A stretch of 64,000 nt of DNA from Wenyingzhuangia fucanilytica (GCF_001697185.1 NZ_CP014224.1:3363058-3427057); one strand, 5' to 3'. Counted from the stretch's first letter, positions 47,292 through 56,942 are shown. Numbers and translations are program-made. Notes: generated by a model not told the origin, from the sequence alone.

Positions 47292-48563
47292 TTATTTTAA
47301 TATTTCTAATCCAAGGTTTAGCATAAAAGTACTTGTATATAAACCTTCTTGTAATACAAGCCCTCTTTGATATTTTAAATCAATAAAAAAATCTTTATTC
47401 TTAATAAATTTTCCTTTTAATCCAATACCAAAATGTATTCCGTAATCTATTTCATTATATGGATAAATATCACCCTCATACTTATTAATTGGAGCATTGT
47501 CAGGGTACTCACTTCTGTAATTTTCGTTGTTAGTACTCCAAGGTTCTATTATAGTAACATTTGTATTATTTTCTTTTTTAAAAAAGTAATTGACATACAT
47601 TCCTAACTGAAATGTTGGTTTGATTCTACCTTTTATATACTCATGTCTAAAGTTAAAAGAATTATTAAATGACTTACGAGATATATTTTTGTCTGATAAG
47701 TAATTGATTCTATATGTTGGTTCAATATATAAGGTAGATGTTTTTAGGTTTATATTAGAGTAAGTCCCTTCATACTGAAAATAAGTTTTTTCACTAATAT
47801 AGGGGATGTTTATTTTGTAAAATACACCAATTGATGGAACAAATTCATTTCCAAATTGTTTGTTTTTAGTGTAGTATATGTTTTTCTTGCTTTTAGCATG
47901 TGATAACAAATTGATACCCGTTAGAATACCAAACGACTGTTTTGTTTTAGAAACCTTTTTTTCATAAATAATACATTCATCTCCTTTACAAACCTCATTG
48001 TGATATTTTAGAGATATGTTTATAAGTGATTTATGATTTAGAGTTGTTTTTTCAGTTTCTTTAGAAATTTTAGGACTGTCTTGAAATATATATTTTAAAA
48101 CCCCAATATATTCTTTGGAATCTTTTTTATATAATTTTCCATTTCTATGAAATTCATTTTCATTTATTTTTAGTTCATGAAGTTGGTCGTTTTCATCGCT
48201 AATAAAATAAAACCTATCGTTATAATTCATATAGTAGTAAATATCTACTATACCATTTATTAAATATTCTAAAAACAATTGAGTAGGTTTATTGTCAATA
48301 ACAATTGATTTAGAAACATAGTACTTGCTGTTTTTAAATCTATATCCATTAATATCCTCTGGAGTGTAGGTAACGCTATTCGAATGGATATTTTTTTTAT
48401 AAACACACTTCATTGCGTTGGCTCTATTTCCTTTATAATCTATTAGTCCGTAAATAGTATCGTTGGATTTATTAATTAAATACCCTTCTCTAAAATCGGT
48501 TTGAGAAAATACTTGTAATACGTTAAGAACAAGAATTAAAACCCATAGGTGTTGTTTTTTCAT
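47292..48563 (-). CDS. Exported protein with C-terminal beta-barrel-like region, function unknown
   Basis: A 423-residue protein with signal peptide (MKKQHLWVLILVLNVLQVFS). The first half contains TDFREGYLINKSNDTIYGLIDYKGNRANAMKCVY and VTYTPEDINGYRF, a domain I have seen repeatedly in flavobacterial proteins without a known role. The second half (from about 215, ILTGINLLSHAK) shows alternating strands typical of outer-membrane barrels (GVFYKINIPYISEKTYFQYEG; IHFGIGLKGKFIKNKDFFIDLKY) and ends LNLGLEILK. Stand-alone gene upstream of the sigma gene on the same strand, with a 135-base gap. Confidence 0.7.
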   Translation of the reverse strand: MKKQHLWVLILVLNVLQVFSQTDFREGYLINKSNDTIYGLIDYKGNRANAMKCVYKKNIHSNSVTYTPEDINGYRFKNSKYYVSKSIVIDNKPTQLFLEYLINGIVDIYYYMNYNDRFYFISDENDQLHELKINENEFHRNGKLYKKDSKEYIGVLKYIFQDSPKISKETEKTTLNHKSLINISLKYHNEVCKGDECIIYEKKVSKTKQSFGILTGINLLSHAKSKKNIYYTKNKQFGNEFVPSIGVFYKINIPYISEKTYFQYEGTYSNINLKTSTLYIEPTYRINYLSDKNISRKSFNNSFNFRHEYIKGRIKPTFQLGMYVNYFFKKENNTNVTIIEPWSTNNENYRSEYPDNAPINKYEGDIYPYNEIDYGIHFGIGLKGKFIKNKDFFIDLKYQRGLVLQEGLYTSTFMLNLGLEILK

Positions 48564-48634
48564 TTAACAATAGAATTTTTTGCAACGGAAGATAAACAAA
48601 TATGCATAACATTACACATTTCTACGGAATAACG

Positions 48635-48642
48635 TATCTTTG
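48635..48642 (+). promoter_or_regulatory. -7 promoter box of the mrp gene
   Basis: TATCTTTG (TAnnTTTG), 23 bases before the ATG at 48666; no -33 TTG. Confidence 0.45.
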
Positions 48643-48665
48643 CAATTGAATTTAAATACACTAGA

Positions 48666-49802
48666 ATGAGTATTACAAAATCTGATATAACAGCAATTTT
48701 AGAAACGATAACGGCTCCTGGAGAAGGGAAAAGTTTGATAGAAAATAACAATGTAACCAATGTTAATATTTTTGGTGATGAAGTAGTGGTAGATGTACAA
48801 ATTAGCAATCCTACTTTACAGGCTAAAAAGAAAACCGAAACTGAAATAGAAAAGGCGATTGTCGCTCAATTTTCTTCAGTTAAAGTAAAGGTAAATTTAT
48901 CAGTAGCAACAAAAAAGGAAGAGCCTAAAGCAAATCCAAATCAAATAAAAGGAGAAAAAATTCCTGGAATTCAAAACATCATCGCTGTAGCTTCTGGTAA
49001 AGGAGGTGTAGGAAAATCTACTGTAACAGCTAATATGGCGGTTTCATTACAAAAAATGGGATTTAAAGTAGGAGTTTTAGATGCCGATGTTTACGGTCCA
49101 TCTATGCATATTATGTTTGATGTTGCTAAGGCAAAACCAATTTCTGTTAAAGTAGATGGTCGTTCTAAAATGAAGCCAATTGAAAATTACGGAATTAAAT
49201 TATTGTCTTTAGGTTTTTTTACCAATCCTAACGAAGCAGTAATTTGGAGAGGACCAATGGCTTCTAAAGCATTAAACCAAATGATTTTTGATGCAGATTG
49301 GGGAGAATTAGACTTTTTGTTAATTGATTTACCTCCAGGAACAGGAGATATTCATTTATCTATAGTACAAGCTTTACCAATTACTGGTGCTGTTGTGGTA
49401 AGTACACCTCAAAATATTGCTTTGGCCGATGCTAAAAAGGGAGTAGCTATGTTCCAACAAAAGAACATTAATGTACCTGTATTGGGAATTGTAGAGAACA
49501 TGAGTTATTTTACTCCGGCTGAATTGCCAGAGAATAAATACTATATTTTTGGACAAGATGGTGCTAAACACTTGGCTGAAGATTTAGAAACAGCTTTCTT
49601 AGGAGAAGTTCCTTTAGTACAAAGTATTCGTGAAGCAGGTGATTTTGGTCATCCAGTAGCTTTACAAGATGGAACTCCACAAGAGTTGGCATTTAAAGAA
49701 ATTACAAAGCATATGGCTGGGGAGTTGGTAAAAAGAAATACAGATTTACCTCCAACTGAAGCAGTAAAAATTACAAACATGAGTGGTTGCTCAACCAAAT
49801 AA
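48666..49802 (+). CDS. apbC: Mrp/ApbC-family iron-sulfur cluster carrier ATPase
   Basis: A 378-residue P-loop NTPase that delivers Fe-S clusters to apoproteins. An N-terminal DUF59/MIP18-like domain (residues 1-85) precedes the deviant Walker A GKGGVGKS at 111-118. Also visible are DADVYGPSMHIMF near 140, and Walker B-like LLIDLPPGTGDIHLS near 220. The cluster Cys pair is expected near 272-285 but the region reads VENMSYFTPAELPENKYYIFG, with no CxxC visible there; a lone Cys lies in the C-terminal MSGCSTK. It precedes a NifU gene by 36 bases, a functional pairing. Confidence 0.93.
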   Translation: MSITKSDITAILETITAPGEGKSLIENNNVTNVNIFGDEVVVDVQISNPTLQAKKKTETEIEKAIVAQFSSVKVKVNLSVATKKEEPKANPNQIKGEKIPGIQNIIAVASGKGGVGKSTVTANMAVSLQKMGFKVGVLDADVYGPSMHIMFDVAKAKPISVKVDGRSKMKPIENYGIKLLSLGFFTNPNEAVIWRGPMASKALNQMIFDADWGELDFLLIDLPPGTGDIHLSIVQALPITGAVVVSTPQNIALADAKKGVAMFQQKNINVPVLGIVENMSYFTPAELPENKYYIFGQDGAKHLAEDLETAFLGEVPLVQSIREAGDFGHPVALQDGTPQELAFKEITKHMAGELVKRNTDLPPTEAVKITNMSGCSTK

Positions 49803-49838
49803 TAATGTTATTTTTAGAAAAGTAAAAATTAAGAAACA

Positions 49839-50075
49839 ATGAGTGCAGAAGAGTTACAAAAAAAAGTAGAAACAGCTTTAGATGAAATTCGTCCTTTCTT
49901 AGAATCGGATGGAGGAAATATTTCTTTAATTTCTATTGAAGATAATATCGTAAAAGTAAAGTTAGAAGGGGCTTGTGTTGGATGTAATGTAAATCAAATG
50001 ACACTTAAAAATGGAGTAGAAGCAACCATTAAAAAACATGCACCACAAATAGAAGAAGTAATAGATATTAGCTAA
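49839..50075 (+). CDS. NifU-like Fe-S scaffold protein
   Basis: A 78-residue protein consisting only of the C-terminal NifU domain (Nfu type). The cluster-binding pair is CVGC (Cys46, Cys49) in LEGACVGCNVNQMTLKNGVE, with EIRPFLESDGGNISLISIED upstream. It would assemble or carry a [4Fe-4S] cluster between two monomers. Co-directional with and 36 bases after apbC. Terminator follows. Confidence 0.95.
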   Translation: MSAEELQKKVETALDEIRPFLESDGGNISLISIEDNIVKVKLEGACVGCNVNQMTLKNGVEATIKKHAPQIEEVIDIS

Positions 50076-50098
50076 ACAAGCTGTATTTTAGATAAAAC

Positions 50099-50136
50099 AA
50101 AACTCCCAAACTGAATTTTCAGTTTGGGAGTTTTTA
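50099..50136. terminator. Bidirectional terminator between nifU and the ABC-F gene
   Basis: AACTCCCAAACTG (50101-50113), loop AATTTT, CAGTTTGGGAGTT (50120-50132), T tail; A-rich on the left so it can serve the opposite strand as well. Confidence 0.88.
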
Positions 50137-50144
50137 TTTAAAGT

Positions 50145-50165
50145 TCATCGAGCGGAGTCGAGATG
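50145..50165. repeat. Short CATCGAGCGGAGTCGAGATG repeat
   Basis: The palindrome-like 20-mer with CATC/GATG ends resembles the CTCGACTCCGCTCG repeats spread through intergenic regions of many Flavobacteriaceae (recalled, not searched). It sits right after the terminator. Confidence 0.4.
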
Positions 50166-50174
50166 CAATATGTT

Positions 50175-52040
50175 TTACCCTTCCAACTTTTCACTCAACT
50201 CAAACCAACGCATTTCTTTAAACTCTATATCATCAATAATTTTTTGAAGTTCAATAGATTTTTTGTCAATATTTTCTCCTTCTATTTTTCCTTCGGCAAA
50301 TTCAGCTTCTATCGCTTCTTTTTTTCTGTTTAATTTAGCAATGTCACTTTCAAGATTGATGTATTCTTTGTTTTCGGCATAACTAAGTTTGGCAGGTGTT
50401 TTTTGCTTTTCCTTAACCGTTTCTATTTTAGTAGGCACAATTTCTTGTTCTTCTTGTGCATCAGAATTTTCGTAAGCTCTAAAGTCCGAATAGTTTCCAG
50501 GGAAATTTTCTATCACTCCATTTCCTCTAAACACAAATAAAGAATCTACAATTTTATCCATAAAATAACGGTCGTGCGATACCACTACCAAATTCCCAGG
50601 ATAATCTAACATAAAGCTCTCTAACACGTTTAGCGTTACAATATCTAAATCGTTGGTAGGCTCATCTAAAATTAAAAAGTTTGGGTTTTGAATTAAAACG
50701 GTACATAAGTACAAACGTTTACGTTCTCCTCCACTAAGTTTTTCTACAAAATCATATTGTTTCTTTTTATCAAATAAGAAACGTTCTAACAACTGACTTG
50801 CTGATATTTTATGTCCTTTGGCTAAGGGAATAAATTCCCCAAATTCTTTTATAACTTCAATTACTTTTTGTCCTTCTTTTACTTGAATTCCAGATTGGTG
50901 ATAATATCCAAATTTAATGGTTTCTCCTACCACAACTTTTCCGCTATCAACAGGAGTATTTCCTGTTAAAACATTTAAGAATGATGATTTTCCTGTTCCA
51001 TTTTTTCCAATGATTCCAATACGTTCTCCTCGATTAAAATTATAATCAAACTGATCTAGCATTACCATGTCTTCCCAAGCTTTAGAAACTTTGTGAAATT
51101 CCACAATTTTGTTCCCTAAACGTTCCATGTTAATTTCTAGCTGAACTTTGTGTTCAGAACGTCTTGCTCTGGCTTTTTCTTTAATCACAAAAAAGTCATC
51201 AATTCTAGATTTAGATTTGGTAGTACGTGCTTTTGGCTGACGTCTCATCCAGTCTAATTCTTTTTTAAATAAGTTTTTTGCTTTGGCTTGTACAGTTTGT
51301 TCTAAGGCAATTCGTTCTTCTTTTTTCTCTAAATAATAAGAATAGTTTCCTTTATAGCTGTATAATTGACCATTGTCCATTTCTATAATTTCGTTACACA
51401 CACGCTCTAAAAAGTAACGATCGTGAGTAACCATAAACAAGGTTATTTTTTCTTTGGCAAAAAAATCTTCTAGCCATTCAATCATTTCTAAATCTAAATG
51501 GTTGGTAGGCTCATCTAAAATTAATAAATCTGGTTTGCTAATTAAAACGGTTGCTAATGCTAAACGTTTACGCTGTCCTCCAGAAAGTCCACTTACTTTT
51601 AGTTGTAGATTATCTAACTTTAGTTTGGTTAAAATTTGTTTGTATTGTGTTTCAAAATCCCAAGCGTTGTACTGATCCATCATATCAAACGCTAGTTGAT
51701 ATCTCTCTGCATCTTCTGGATTTTCAATAGCTTTTTCGTATTCTTGAACAATTTTTAAGACTTTGCTGTCCGAGTCAAAAATAACTTCTTCTACAGTTTG
51801 ATTTTCATCAAAAGCATCTTCTTGAGAAAGGTATGATACATGTAAATCTTTACGAGTTACCACTTGTCCTGTATCAGGAATATCGTTCCCTGCAATAATT
51901 TCTAACAAACGGGTTTTACCTGTTCCGTTTTTAGCTACAAAGGCAATTTTTTGGTCTTTGTTAATTCCAAAAGATAAGTTTTCAAACAATACACGTTCTC
52001 CAAAAGCTTTGGAAACGTTTTCTATAGATAAATAATTCAC
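50175..52040 (-). CDS. ABC-F family ATPase (Uup-like)
   Basis: A 621-residue protein with two ABC domains and no membrane part, acting on ribosomes or DNA-linked processes. Walker A loops: VAKNGTGKTRLLE (near 34) and IGKNGTGKSSFLN (near 345). Signature motifs are LSGGQRKRLALA near 155 and LSGGERKRLYL near 440. The inter-domain linker is basic and helical (LFKKELDWMRRQPKARTTKSKS). A C-terminal coiled coil (from about 555, AENKEYINLESDIAKLNRKKEAIE) marks the Uup branch. The start codon is GTG (52038-52040), giving (M)NYLSIENVSKAFG. Single-gene unit convergent to nifU. Confidence 0.93.
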   Translation of the reverse strand: MNYLSIENVSKAFGERVLFENLSFGINKDQKIAFVAKNGTGKTRLLEIIAGNDIPDTGQVVTRKDLHVSYLSQEDAFDENQTVEEVIFDSDSKVLKIVQEYEKAIENPEDAERYQLAFDMMDQYNAWDFETQYKQILTKLKLDNLQLKVSGLSGGQRKRLALATVLISKPDLLILDEPTNHLDLEMIEWLEDFFAKEKITLFMVTHDRYFLERVCNEIIEMDNGQLYSYKGNYSYYLEKKEERIALEQTVQAKAKNLFKKELDWMRRQPKARTTKSKSRIDDFFVIKEKARARRSEHKVQLEINMERLGNKIVEFHKVSKAWEDMVMLDQFDYNFNRGERIGIIGKNGTGKSSFLNVLTGNTPVDSGKVVVGETIKFGYYHQSGIQVKEGQKVIEVIKEFGEFIPLAKGHKISASQLLERFLFDKKKQYDFVEKLSGGERKRLYLCTVLIQNPNFLILDEPTNDLDIVTLNVLESFMLDYPGNLVVVSHDRYFMDKIVDSLFVFRGNGVIENFPGNYSDFRAYENSDAQEEQEIVPTKIETVKEKQKTPAKLSYAENKEYINLESDIAKLNRKKEAIEAEFAEGKIEGENIDKKSIELQKIIDDIEFKEMRWFELSEKLEG

Positions 52041-52130
52041 ACAAAAATATTTTGTGTAAAAGTAGTTGTTTATAACGAGAGTTTAGATGGTTTTCTGTGG
52101 TTAATAAAACCAAGTCATTTTAAATTGAGT

Positions 52131-52997
52131 TTACCAAGCCTCTTCAAAAGTCTTTTTATTTAAGTATAAATCTTTGGTTAATTTGTTAACTCCAGTGTTG
52201 TTAAATATATTCATTACTTTTTTTGGCCAAGTTTCTCTAAAATTAAAAGAGTTAGGTCTCCCTCCAATGGTGTAGATGAATTTTTTATTCAGTTCGGCAT
52301 CAAATAAAATTTCAATTCCATGTACGGCTACTTGTTCATCTAACAAAGTTCTGGCTTCGTTATAGGCTTTAATACTACTTCTATGCGAAATAAATCTGCT
52401 AACAAAATCTTCTACATTTTTAAGATTTGCTTTGGTCATCTCATTAGGATGATTGATTAAAAATGACAGATTTGTTGTGGTTCCAGCAATACTATCTGGT
52501 CGGTAATCTTTTTTTAAAGAAGGAGGTCTGTTTTCCCAAACAATATTGGTTTTAGGAATTTTGGCCAATTTTCTTTTATCTAAAATAGTGGTGTGTGTGG
52601 TGGTGTCTTTTGGCATTCTTAATGCAGGTAATTCAGCATCATTCCCAAATGCGTTTAAGCTTAAAAAGTTTCCGGTAATTCTACCAATATATCCTTGTCC
52701 CCAACCCGATTCTAAAGAAATAATACTCAACACAGCACCAGGAGGTACTTTGTGTTTAATGCATAATTCTGTTACTGGTAAGGCCAAACGTTGATATAGT
52801 TTTGCAACATGACTATATTTTCTATACCTGTATCCTGAGGCTGATTTTTTTAAAGGTTTCACCGTTTTTTTTACTAAAACAACTTGTTTTTTGGGTAAGG
52901 CAATCTTTTCTCTTTGACGTGTAGATACGTTTAAACAGAAAAAATAAAACAAAGTAAGTGCTCCGAAAATGAAAAAGTATTTTTTACGATTTTGCAT
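52131..52997 (-). CDS. Exported glucosaminidase (GH73-like peptidoglycan hydrolase)
   Basis: A 288-residue cell-wall hydrolase. An N-terminal membrane anchor or signal (YFFIFGALTLFYFFCLNVS) is followed by a basic linker (KKQVVLVKKTVKPLKK). The glucosaminidase domain spans about residues 70-230, with catalytic Glu96 in VLSIISLESGWGQGYIG and the family pattern NFLSLNAFG. It cuts the glycan strand between GlcNAc and MurNAc. No LysM or SPOR module is attached. Alone on the minus strand, divergent from the ABC transporter gene. Confidence 0.88.
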   Translation of the reverse strand: MQNRKKYFFIFGALTLFYFFCLNVSTRQREKIALPKKQVVLVKKTVKPLKKSASGYRYRKYSHVAKLYQRLALPVTELCIKHKVPPGAVLSIISLESGWGQGYIGRITGNFLSLNAFGNDAELPALRMPKDTTTHTTILDKRKLAKIPKTNIVWENRPPSLKKDYRPDSIAGTTTNLSFLINHPNEMTKANLKNVEDFVSRFISHRSSIKAYNEARTLLDEQVAVHGIEILFDAELNKKFIYTIGGRPNSFNFRETWPKKVMNIFNNTGVNKLTKDLYLNKKTFEEAW

Positions 52998-53120
52998 GCA
53001 TAGTTTTATAACGATTAAATCAAATATATATAAATAAAGTAAAAATCACCTATTATTTAGTGTTCAGTGATTTTTTAAGGTTTAAAACCTTGGTTTGAAT
53101 TTAGAACTTTAGGGCGCAAA

Positions 53121-53128
53121 CAAAGATA
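53121..53128 (-). promoter_or_regulatory. -7 promoter box for the glucosaminidase gene
   Basis: TATCTTTG on the minus strand (TAnnTTTG), 124 bases before the start at 52997, which would give a long leader. No -33 TTG at normal spacing. Confidence 0.4.
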
Positions 53129-53175
53129 ATATCAACTTAGTTTTCCTAATTTTAAAAAATCAATTTCTTATCAAA

Positions 53176-54858
53176 ATGAAACCAATCCTTAGCATACAAA
53201 ATTTAAATATTTCTTTTCAAAACCAACAGGTAGAAAATAAGGTAGTTCACAATGTGAGTTTTGAAATTATGCCTAATCAAATTGTTGGAGTGGTAGGGGA
53301 ATCTGGTAGTGGAAAATCGGTAACTTCTATGGCCATGATGGGATTGTTGCCTAAAAACATATCTAAAGTAAAAGGAAAAATTTTGTACAATGAGGTTTCT
53401 TTAACTGATTTAAGTCCTAAGGAACTTAGAGAAATTGTTGGAAAAGAAATTAGTATGATTTTTCAAGAGCCTATGACATCGCTAAACCCAAGTTTAACCT
53501 GTGGTGAGCAAGTGGCAGAAGTGTTGGATTTACATACAGATTTATCAAAAAATGAAATTGAAGCAGAGGTTTTACAATTGTTTGAAAAAGTAAAACTTCC
53601 TAGAGCTAAAAAAATGATGACTCAATATCCGCATGAGTTGTCGGGTGGTCAAAAACAAAGAGTAATGATTGCCATGGCCATTGCTTGTAAACCCAAACTA
53701 CTTATTGCCGATGAACCTACTACAGCTTTAGATGTTAGGGTACAAGATGAAATTATTTTGTTGTTAAAAGAATTACAGCAAGAAACAGGTATGAGTATTT
53801 TGTTTATCACTCATGATTTGGCTTTAATAGCCGAAATTGCCCAACAAGTTATTGTGATGCAAAAAGGTAAAATTGTGGAGCAAGGAACGGTAGAAAATGT
53901 GTTTTTACACCCAAAAGAAATTTACACCAAAGCATTAATCAACGCCAAGCCAAAACTAAATATCAGGCTAAAAGAATTGCCGTCGGTAGCCAGTTATTTG
54001 CAAGATGATTTTAAGGAAGAGATTTTTACTACCGAAGAAAGAAGTCAATTTCATCAGCAATTATATAGCAAACAACCTTTGTTGGAGGTTAAAAACTTAA
54101 AGACTTATTATACTTCTAAAAACAATTGGTTTGCTAAACCCAATGTGGTTAAAGGAGTAGATGATGTTTCTTTTAAGGTTTACGAAGGAGAAACAGTGGG
54201 TTTGGTAGGAGAATCAGGTAGTGGAAAGTCTACCATTGGGCGAACTATTTTAGGTTTAGAAAAAGCAACAGCTGGCGAAATTTGGTACAATGGCGTAAAC
54301 TTATTAACCTTAAACAATTCCCAAAGAAAAAAATATAGACAAGAAATTCAATTGATTTTTCAAGATCCCTATTCTTCCTTAAACCCAAGTATGAAAGTTG
54401 GTGAGGCTATTTTAGAACCTATGATTAGACATGGGGTTTTAGCATCTAACTCAAAAAGAAAAGAATATATTTATCAACTATTAGAAAAAGTAGGCTTAGA
54501 AAAAGAACATTACAACAGATATCCTCACGAATTTTCTGGTGGACAAAGACAAAGAATAGGAATTGCTAGGGCTTTGGCTCTACAACCCAAATTAATTATT
54601 TGCGATGAATCTGTATCGGCTTTAGATGTTTCTGTACAAGCGCAAGTGTTGAATTTATTGAACAAACTTAAAAAGGAATTTGAGTTTACCTATCTGTTTA
54701 TTTCTCATGATTTGTCTATTGTAAAATTTATGTCCGATCAATTAATTGTACTAAATCAAGGAAAGATTGAAGAGATAGGAGATGCCGATGCCATTTATAA
54801 TCAACCACAAAAAGCCTATACTAAAGCACTAATTCATGCGATTCCTAAAGGAATATGA
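53176..54858 (+). CDS. Dual ATP-binding protein of an oligopeptide-type ABC transporter (DppDF-like)
   Basis: A 560-residue protein with two complete ABC ATPase domains in one chain. Domain 1 has GESGSGKSVTS at 41 and LSGGQKQRVMIA near 157, with the peptide-ABC linker EPMTSLNPSLTCGEQ. Domain 2 has GESGSGKSTIGRT near 344, FQDPYSSLNPSMKVGEA near 395 and FSGGQRQRIGIARA near 455. These link motifs (SLNPS) are typical of di/oligopeptide importers, where the two subunits are usually separate. The permeases and binding protein are not in the window. The following lipoprotein gene begins 50 bases downstream. Confidence 0.92.
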   Translation: MKPILSIQNLNISFQNQQVENKVVHNVSFEIMPNQIVGVVGESGSGKSVTSMAMMGLLPKNISKVKGKILYNEVSLTDLSPKELREIVGKEISMIFQEPMTSLNPSLTCGEQVAEVLDLHTDLSKNEIEAEVLQLFEKVKLPRAKKMMTQYPHELSGGQKQRVMIAMAIACKPKLLIADEPTTALDVRVQDEIILLLKELQQETGMSILFITHDLALIAEIAQQVIVMQKGKIVEQGTVENVFLHPKEIYTKALINAKPKLNIRLKELPSVASYLQDDFKEEIFTTEERSQFHQQLYSKQPLLEVKNLKTYYTSKNNWFAKPNVVKGVDDVSFKVYEGETVGLVGESGSGKSTIGRTILGLEKATAGEIWYNGVNLLTLNNSQRKKYRQEIQLIFQDPYSSLNPSMKVGEAILEPMIRHGVLASNSKRKEYIYQLLEKVGLEKEHYNRYPHEFSGGQRQRIGIARALALQPKLIICDESVSALDVSVQAQVLNLLNKLKKEFEFTYLFISHDLSIVKFMSDQLIVLNQGKIEEIGDADAIYNQPQKAYTKALIHAIPKGI

Positions 54859-54907
54859 TGCTATGATTCCTAGTAATAAATTGTATATTGCATCAAAATT
54901 TTGGCAT

Positions 54908-55717
54908 ATGCAATTTAGGTTGTTAGCAGTTATCATGCTGTTTTTTATGGTTTCTTGTAGTTCTAAAAAGAATGTGAATCCAGAAATTAAAATCCCCAAC
55001 ATTAGATACTCAAAACTTGTAAAAGAATATAAAGCCAACTCTTTTAAAGAGGCGGAGTTTAATACGGTAAAAATAGGGGCTAAAATGTCTTATAAAATTG
55101 GGAACTCTTCTCAAAAATTAGGATTAAATTTTAGAATTGCCAAAGGTGAAAAAATTTGGATTAGCGGAGATTTTTTAGGAATTCCAGTAGTAAAAATGCT
55201 GATAGAAAAAGACAGCGTTCATTATTACAACAAGTTTGATAAAACTTATTTTGATGGTTCGTTTGATTTTATCAAACAATTAATTGGCGTAGATGTTTCT
55301 TATGCCGTTTTAGAAAAATTATTTTTGGGTGATTTGATATTAAACATCGAGAAAAATCGTTTTAAGATGGATATTCACGATAATTCCTATTTTATTTATG
55401 ATGGCGGAAACAAGAATTATTATATAGAAGCTGCTATTTATCCTTTAATTTTTAAAACAAAATCTCAATTGATAGAACATGTACTTGGTGAAAATTTGTT
55501 TGCTACGTACTATAAAAATTATCAAGAAGTTGAAGGGTTTTTATTCCCTAAAGAGTTAAATATAAAAGGAAGGAATAAAGGAAAAGAATCGGTAATTACC
55601 ATTAAGTACAACGATATAAAGGTGAACGAAAATTTAAGTTTTCCATACAAAGTCCCTAAAGATTGCGACAAGCCAGTGGTGTTAAAATCAAAAGAAAATA
55701 CAGAAGACAATGAGTAA
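54908..55717 (+). CDS. DUF4292-family lipoprotein
   Basis: A 269-residue predicted lipoprotein (MQFRLLAVIMLFFMVSC, Cys17, then SSKKN). The mature part resembles the LolA/LolB-like beta-half-barrel: GAKMSYKIGNSSQKLGLNFRI near residue 60, KIWISGDFLGIPVVKMLIEKDSVHYYNKFDKTYFDGSFD near 95. DUF4292 occurs widely in Bacteroidota, with unknown cargo. An in-frame upstream start (54836) overlaps the ABC gene and lacks signal character. Its last 8 bases overlap the EnvC-like gene, so the two are coupled, which suggests a shared role at the cell envelope. Confidence 0.82.
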   Translation: MQFRLLAVIMLFFMVSCSSKKNVNPEIKIPNIRYSKLVKEYKANSFKEAEFNTVKIGAKMSYKIGNSSQKLGLNFRIAKGEKIWISGDFLGIPVVKMLIEKDSVHYYNKFDKTYFDGSFDFIKQLIGVDVSYAVLEKLFLGDLILNIEKNRFKMDIHDNSYFIYDGGNKNYYIEAAIYPLIFKTKSQLIEHVLGENLFATYYKNYQEVEGFLFPKELNIKGRNKGKESVITIKYNDIKVNENLSFPYKVPKDCDKPVVLKSKENTEDNE

Positions 55718-56942
55718 AAAATCACTCTTATTTCTTTGTACATTTTTTTTAATGTTTACTGTTTGTTTTTCTCAAACAACTAAACAAAAAGAGTTAGAAA
55801 AAAAACGTGCCCAACTACAGCAAGAAATTGTTAGGGTAAATAAACTCCTGTTTCAAAATCAAAAAAAGGAAGAAAACCTTTTGGGGTATTTGAGTGATTT
55901 AAATAAAAAGATTCAAGTAAGATCCGATTTAATCAAAGCAATTACTGCCGAAGCTAATTTTTTACAAGGAGAAATTAATAAGAACGAAAAACAGAAAAAA
56001 GCTTTAGAAAAGGAACTAAAGGTGCTAAAAGAAGATTATGCCGAAATGATTTTAAAATCATACAAAAGCAAATCAGAACAAAGCAAATTGATGTTTTTAT
56101 TGTCATCCGAAGATTTTTTTCAAGGTTATAAACGTTTTCGCTATATGCAACAATATGCAGATTTTAGAAGAAAACAAGGAGATACTATTGTTGCTAAAAC
56201 AGAAAAAGTTGCTGCTTTAACTAGAGAGTTACAGTTTCAGAAAAAACAAAAGGATGCATTGGCTAGAACCAATAGGTTAGAGGCTGATAAATTAAAATCA
56301 GAAAAAGAAACGCAAGTAGGTTTGATGAATCAAATCAAATCTAAAGAAAAGCAGTACTTAGCAGATATCAGAAAAAAACAAGCCGAGGAAAAAAGGTTAG
56401 ATGCAGAGATAGAGCGTGTAATTAAAGCCGCTATTGCAGCATCAAGAGCAAAGTCAACCACTAAGACCAAAGTAGATGTAGATGCCAAAACATCGGGGTT
56501 TGCTTTAACTCCCGAAGGAAAAGCGTTGGCCAATCGTTTTGAAGAAAACAGAGGGAAGTTGCCTTGGCCTGTTGCCGAAGGGATTGTAACAAGAAAGTAC
56601 GGAGTTATTCCTCATCCAACTTTAAAAGGAATTGAGATTGATAGTAAAGGAATTCATATTACCACTAAGAAAAACGCTAGCGCAAGAGCCGTGTTTAAGG
56701 GAAAAGTATTGGCTATACAATCTGTTAGTGGTCGTTACGCTGTTTATGTACAGCATGGTAACTATATTTCACTATACAATAACTTAGATAAAGTGTATGT
56801 AAACAAAGGTCAAGAAGTTGGTTTAAAACAACCCTTAGGAGTTATTTTTACTGATAAAGTGACTGGAAACACAGAGCTTAAATTCCAGATTTGGAAAGAT
56901 ACTCAAAGGCAAAACCCAATTTATTGGTTGGCAAGAATGTAG
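55710..56942 (+). CDS. EnvC-like murein hydrolase activator (degenerate M23 domain)
   Basis: A 410-residue exported protein. Signal peptide (LLFLCTFFLMFTVCFS), then a long coiled coil (residues about 25-245, rich in KKRAQLQQEI and EINKNEKQKKALEKELK), then a LytM/M23 domain (about 285-408). In catalytic M23 enzymes the zinc is held by H-x-x-x-D and H-x-H. Here the first site reads GIEIDSKGIHIT, and the HxH region reads NTELKFQIWKD, so the zinc site is lost. As with EnvC of E. coli it would activate an amidase for septal splitting rather than cut peptidoglycan itself. Partner amidase not in the window. Confidence 0.87.
   Translation: MSKKSLLFLCTFFLMFTVCFSQTTKQKELEKKRAQLQQEIVRVNKLLFQNQKKEENLLGYLSDLNKKIQVRSDLIKAITAEANFLQGEINKNEKQKKALEKELKVLKEDYAEMILKSYKSKSEQSKLMFLLSSEDFFQGYKRFRYMQQYADFRRKQGDTIVAKTEKVAALTRELQFQKKQKDALARTNRLEADKLKSEKETQVGLMNQIKSKEKQYLADIRKKQAEEKRLDAEIERVIKAAIAASRAKSTTKTKVDVDAKTSGFALTPEGKALANRFEENRGKLPWPVAEGIVTRKYGVIPHPTLKGIEIDSKGIHITTKKNASARAVFKGKVLAIQSVSGRYAVYVQHGNYISLYNNLDKVYVNKGQEVGLKQPLGVIFTDKVTGNTELKFQIWKDTQRQNPIYWLARM

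Noticed and set aside
50175..52040. Antibiotic-resistance role for the ABC-F protein
   Set aside because: The linker and C-terminal coiled coil fit the Uup branch, not the ribosome-protection branches; no neighbouring resistance genes.
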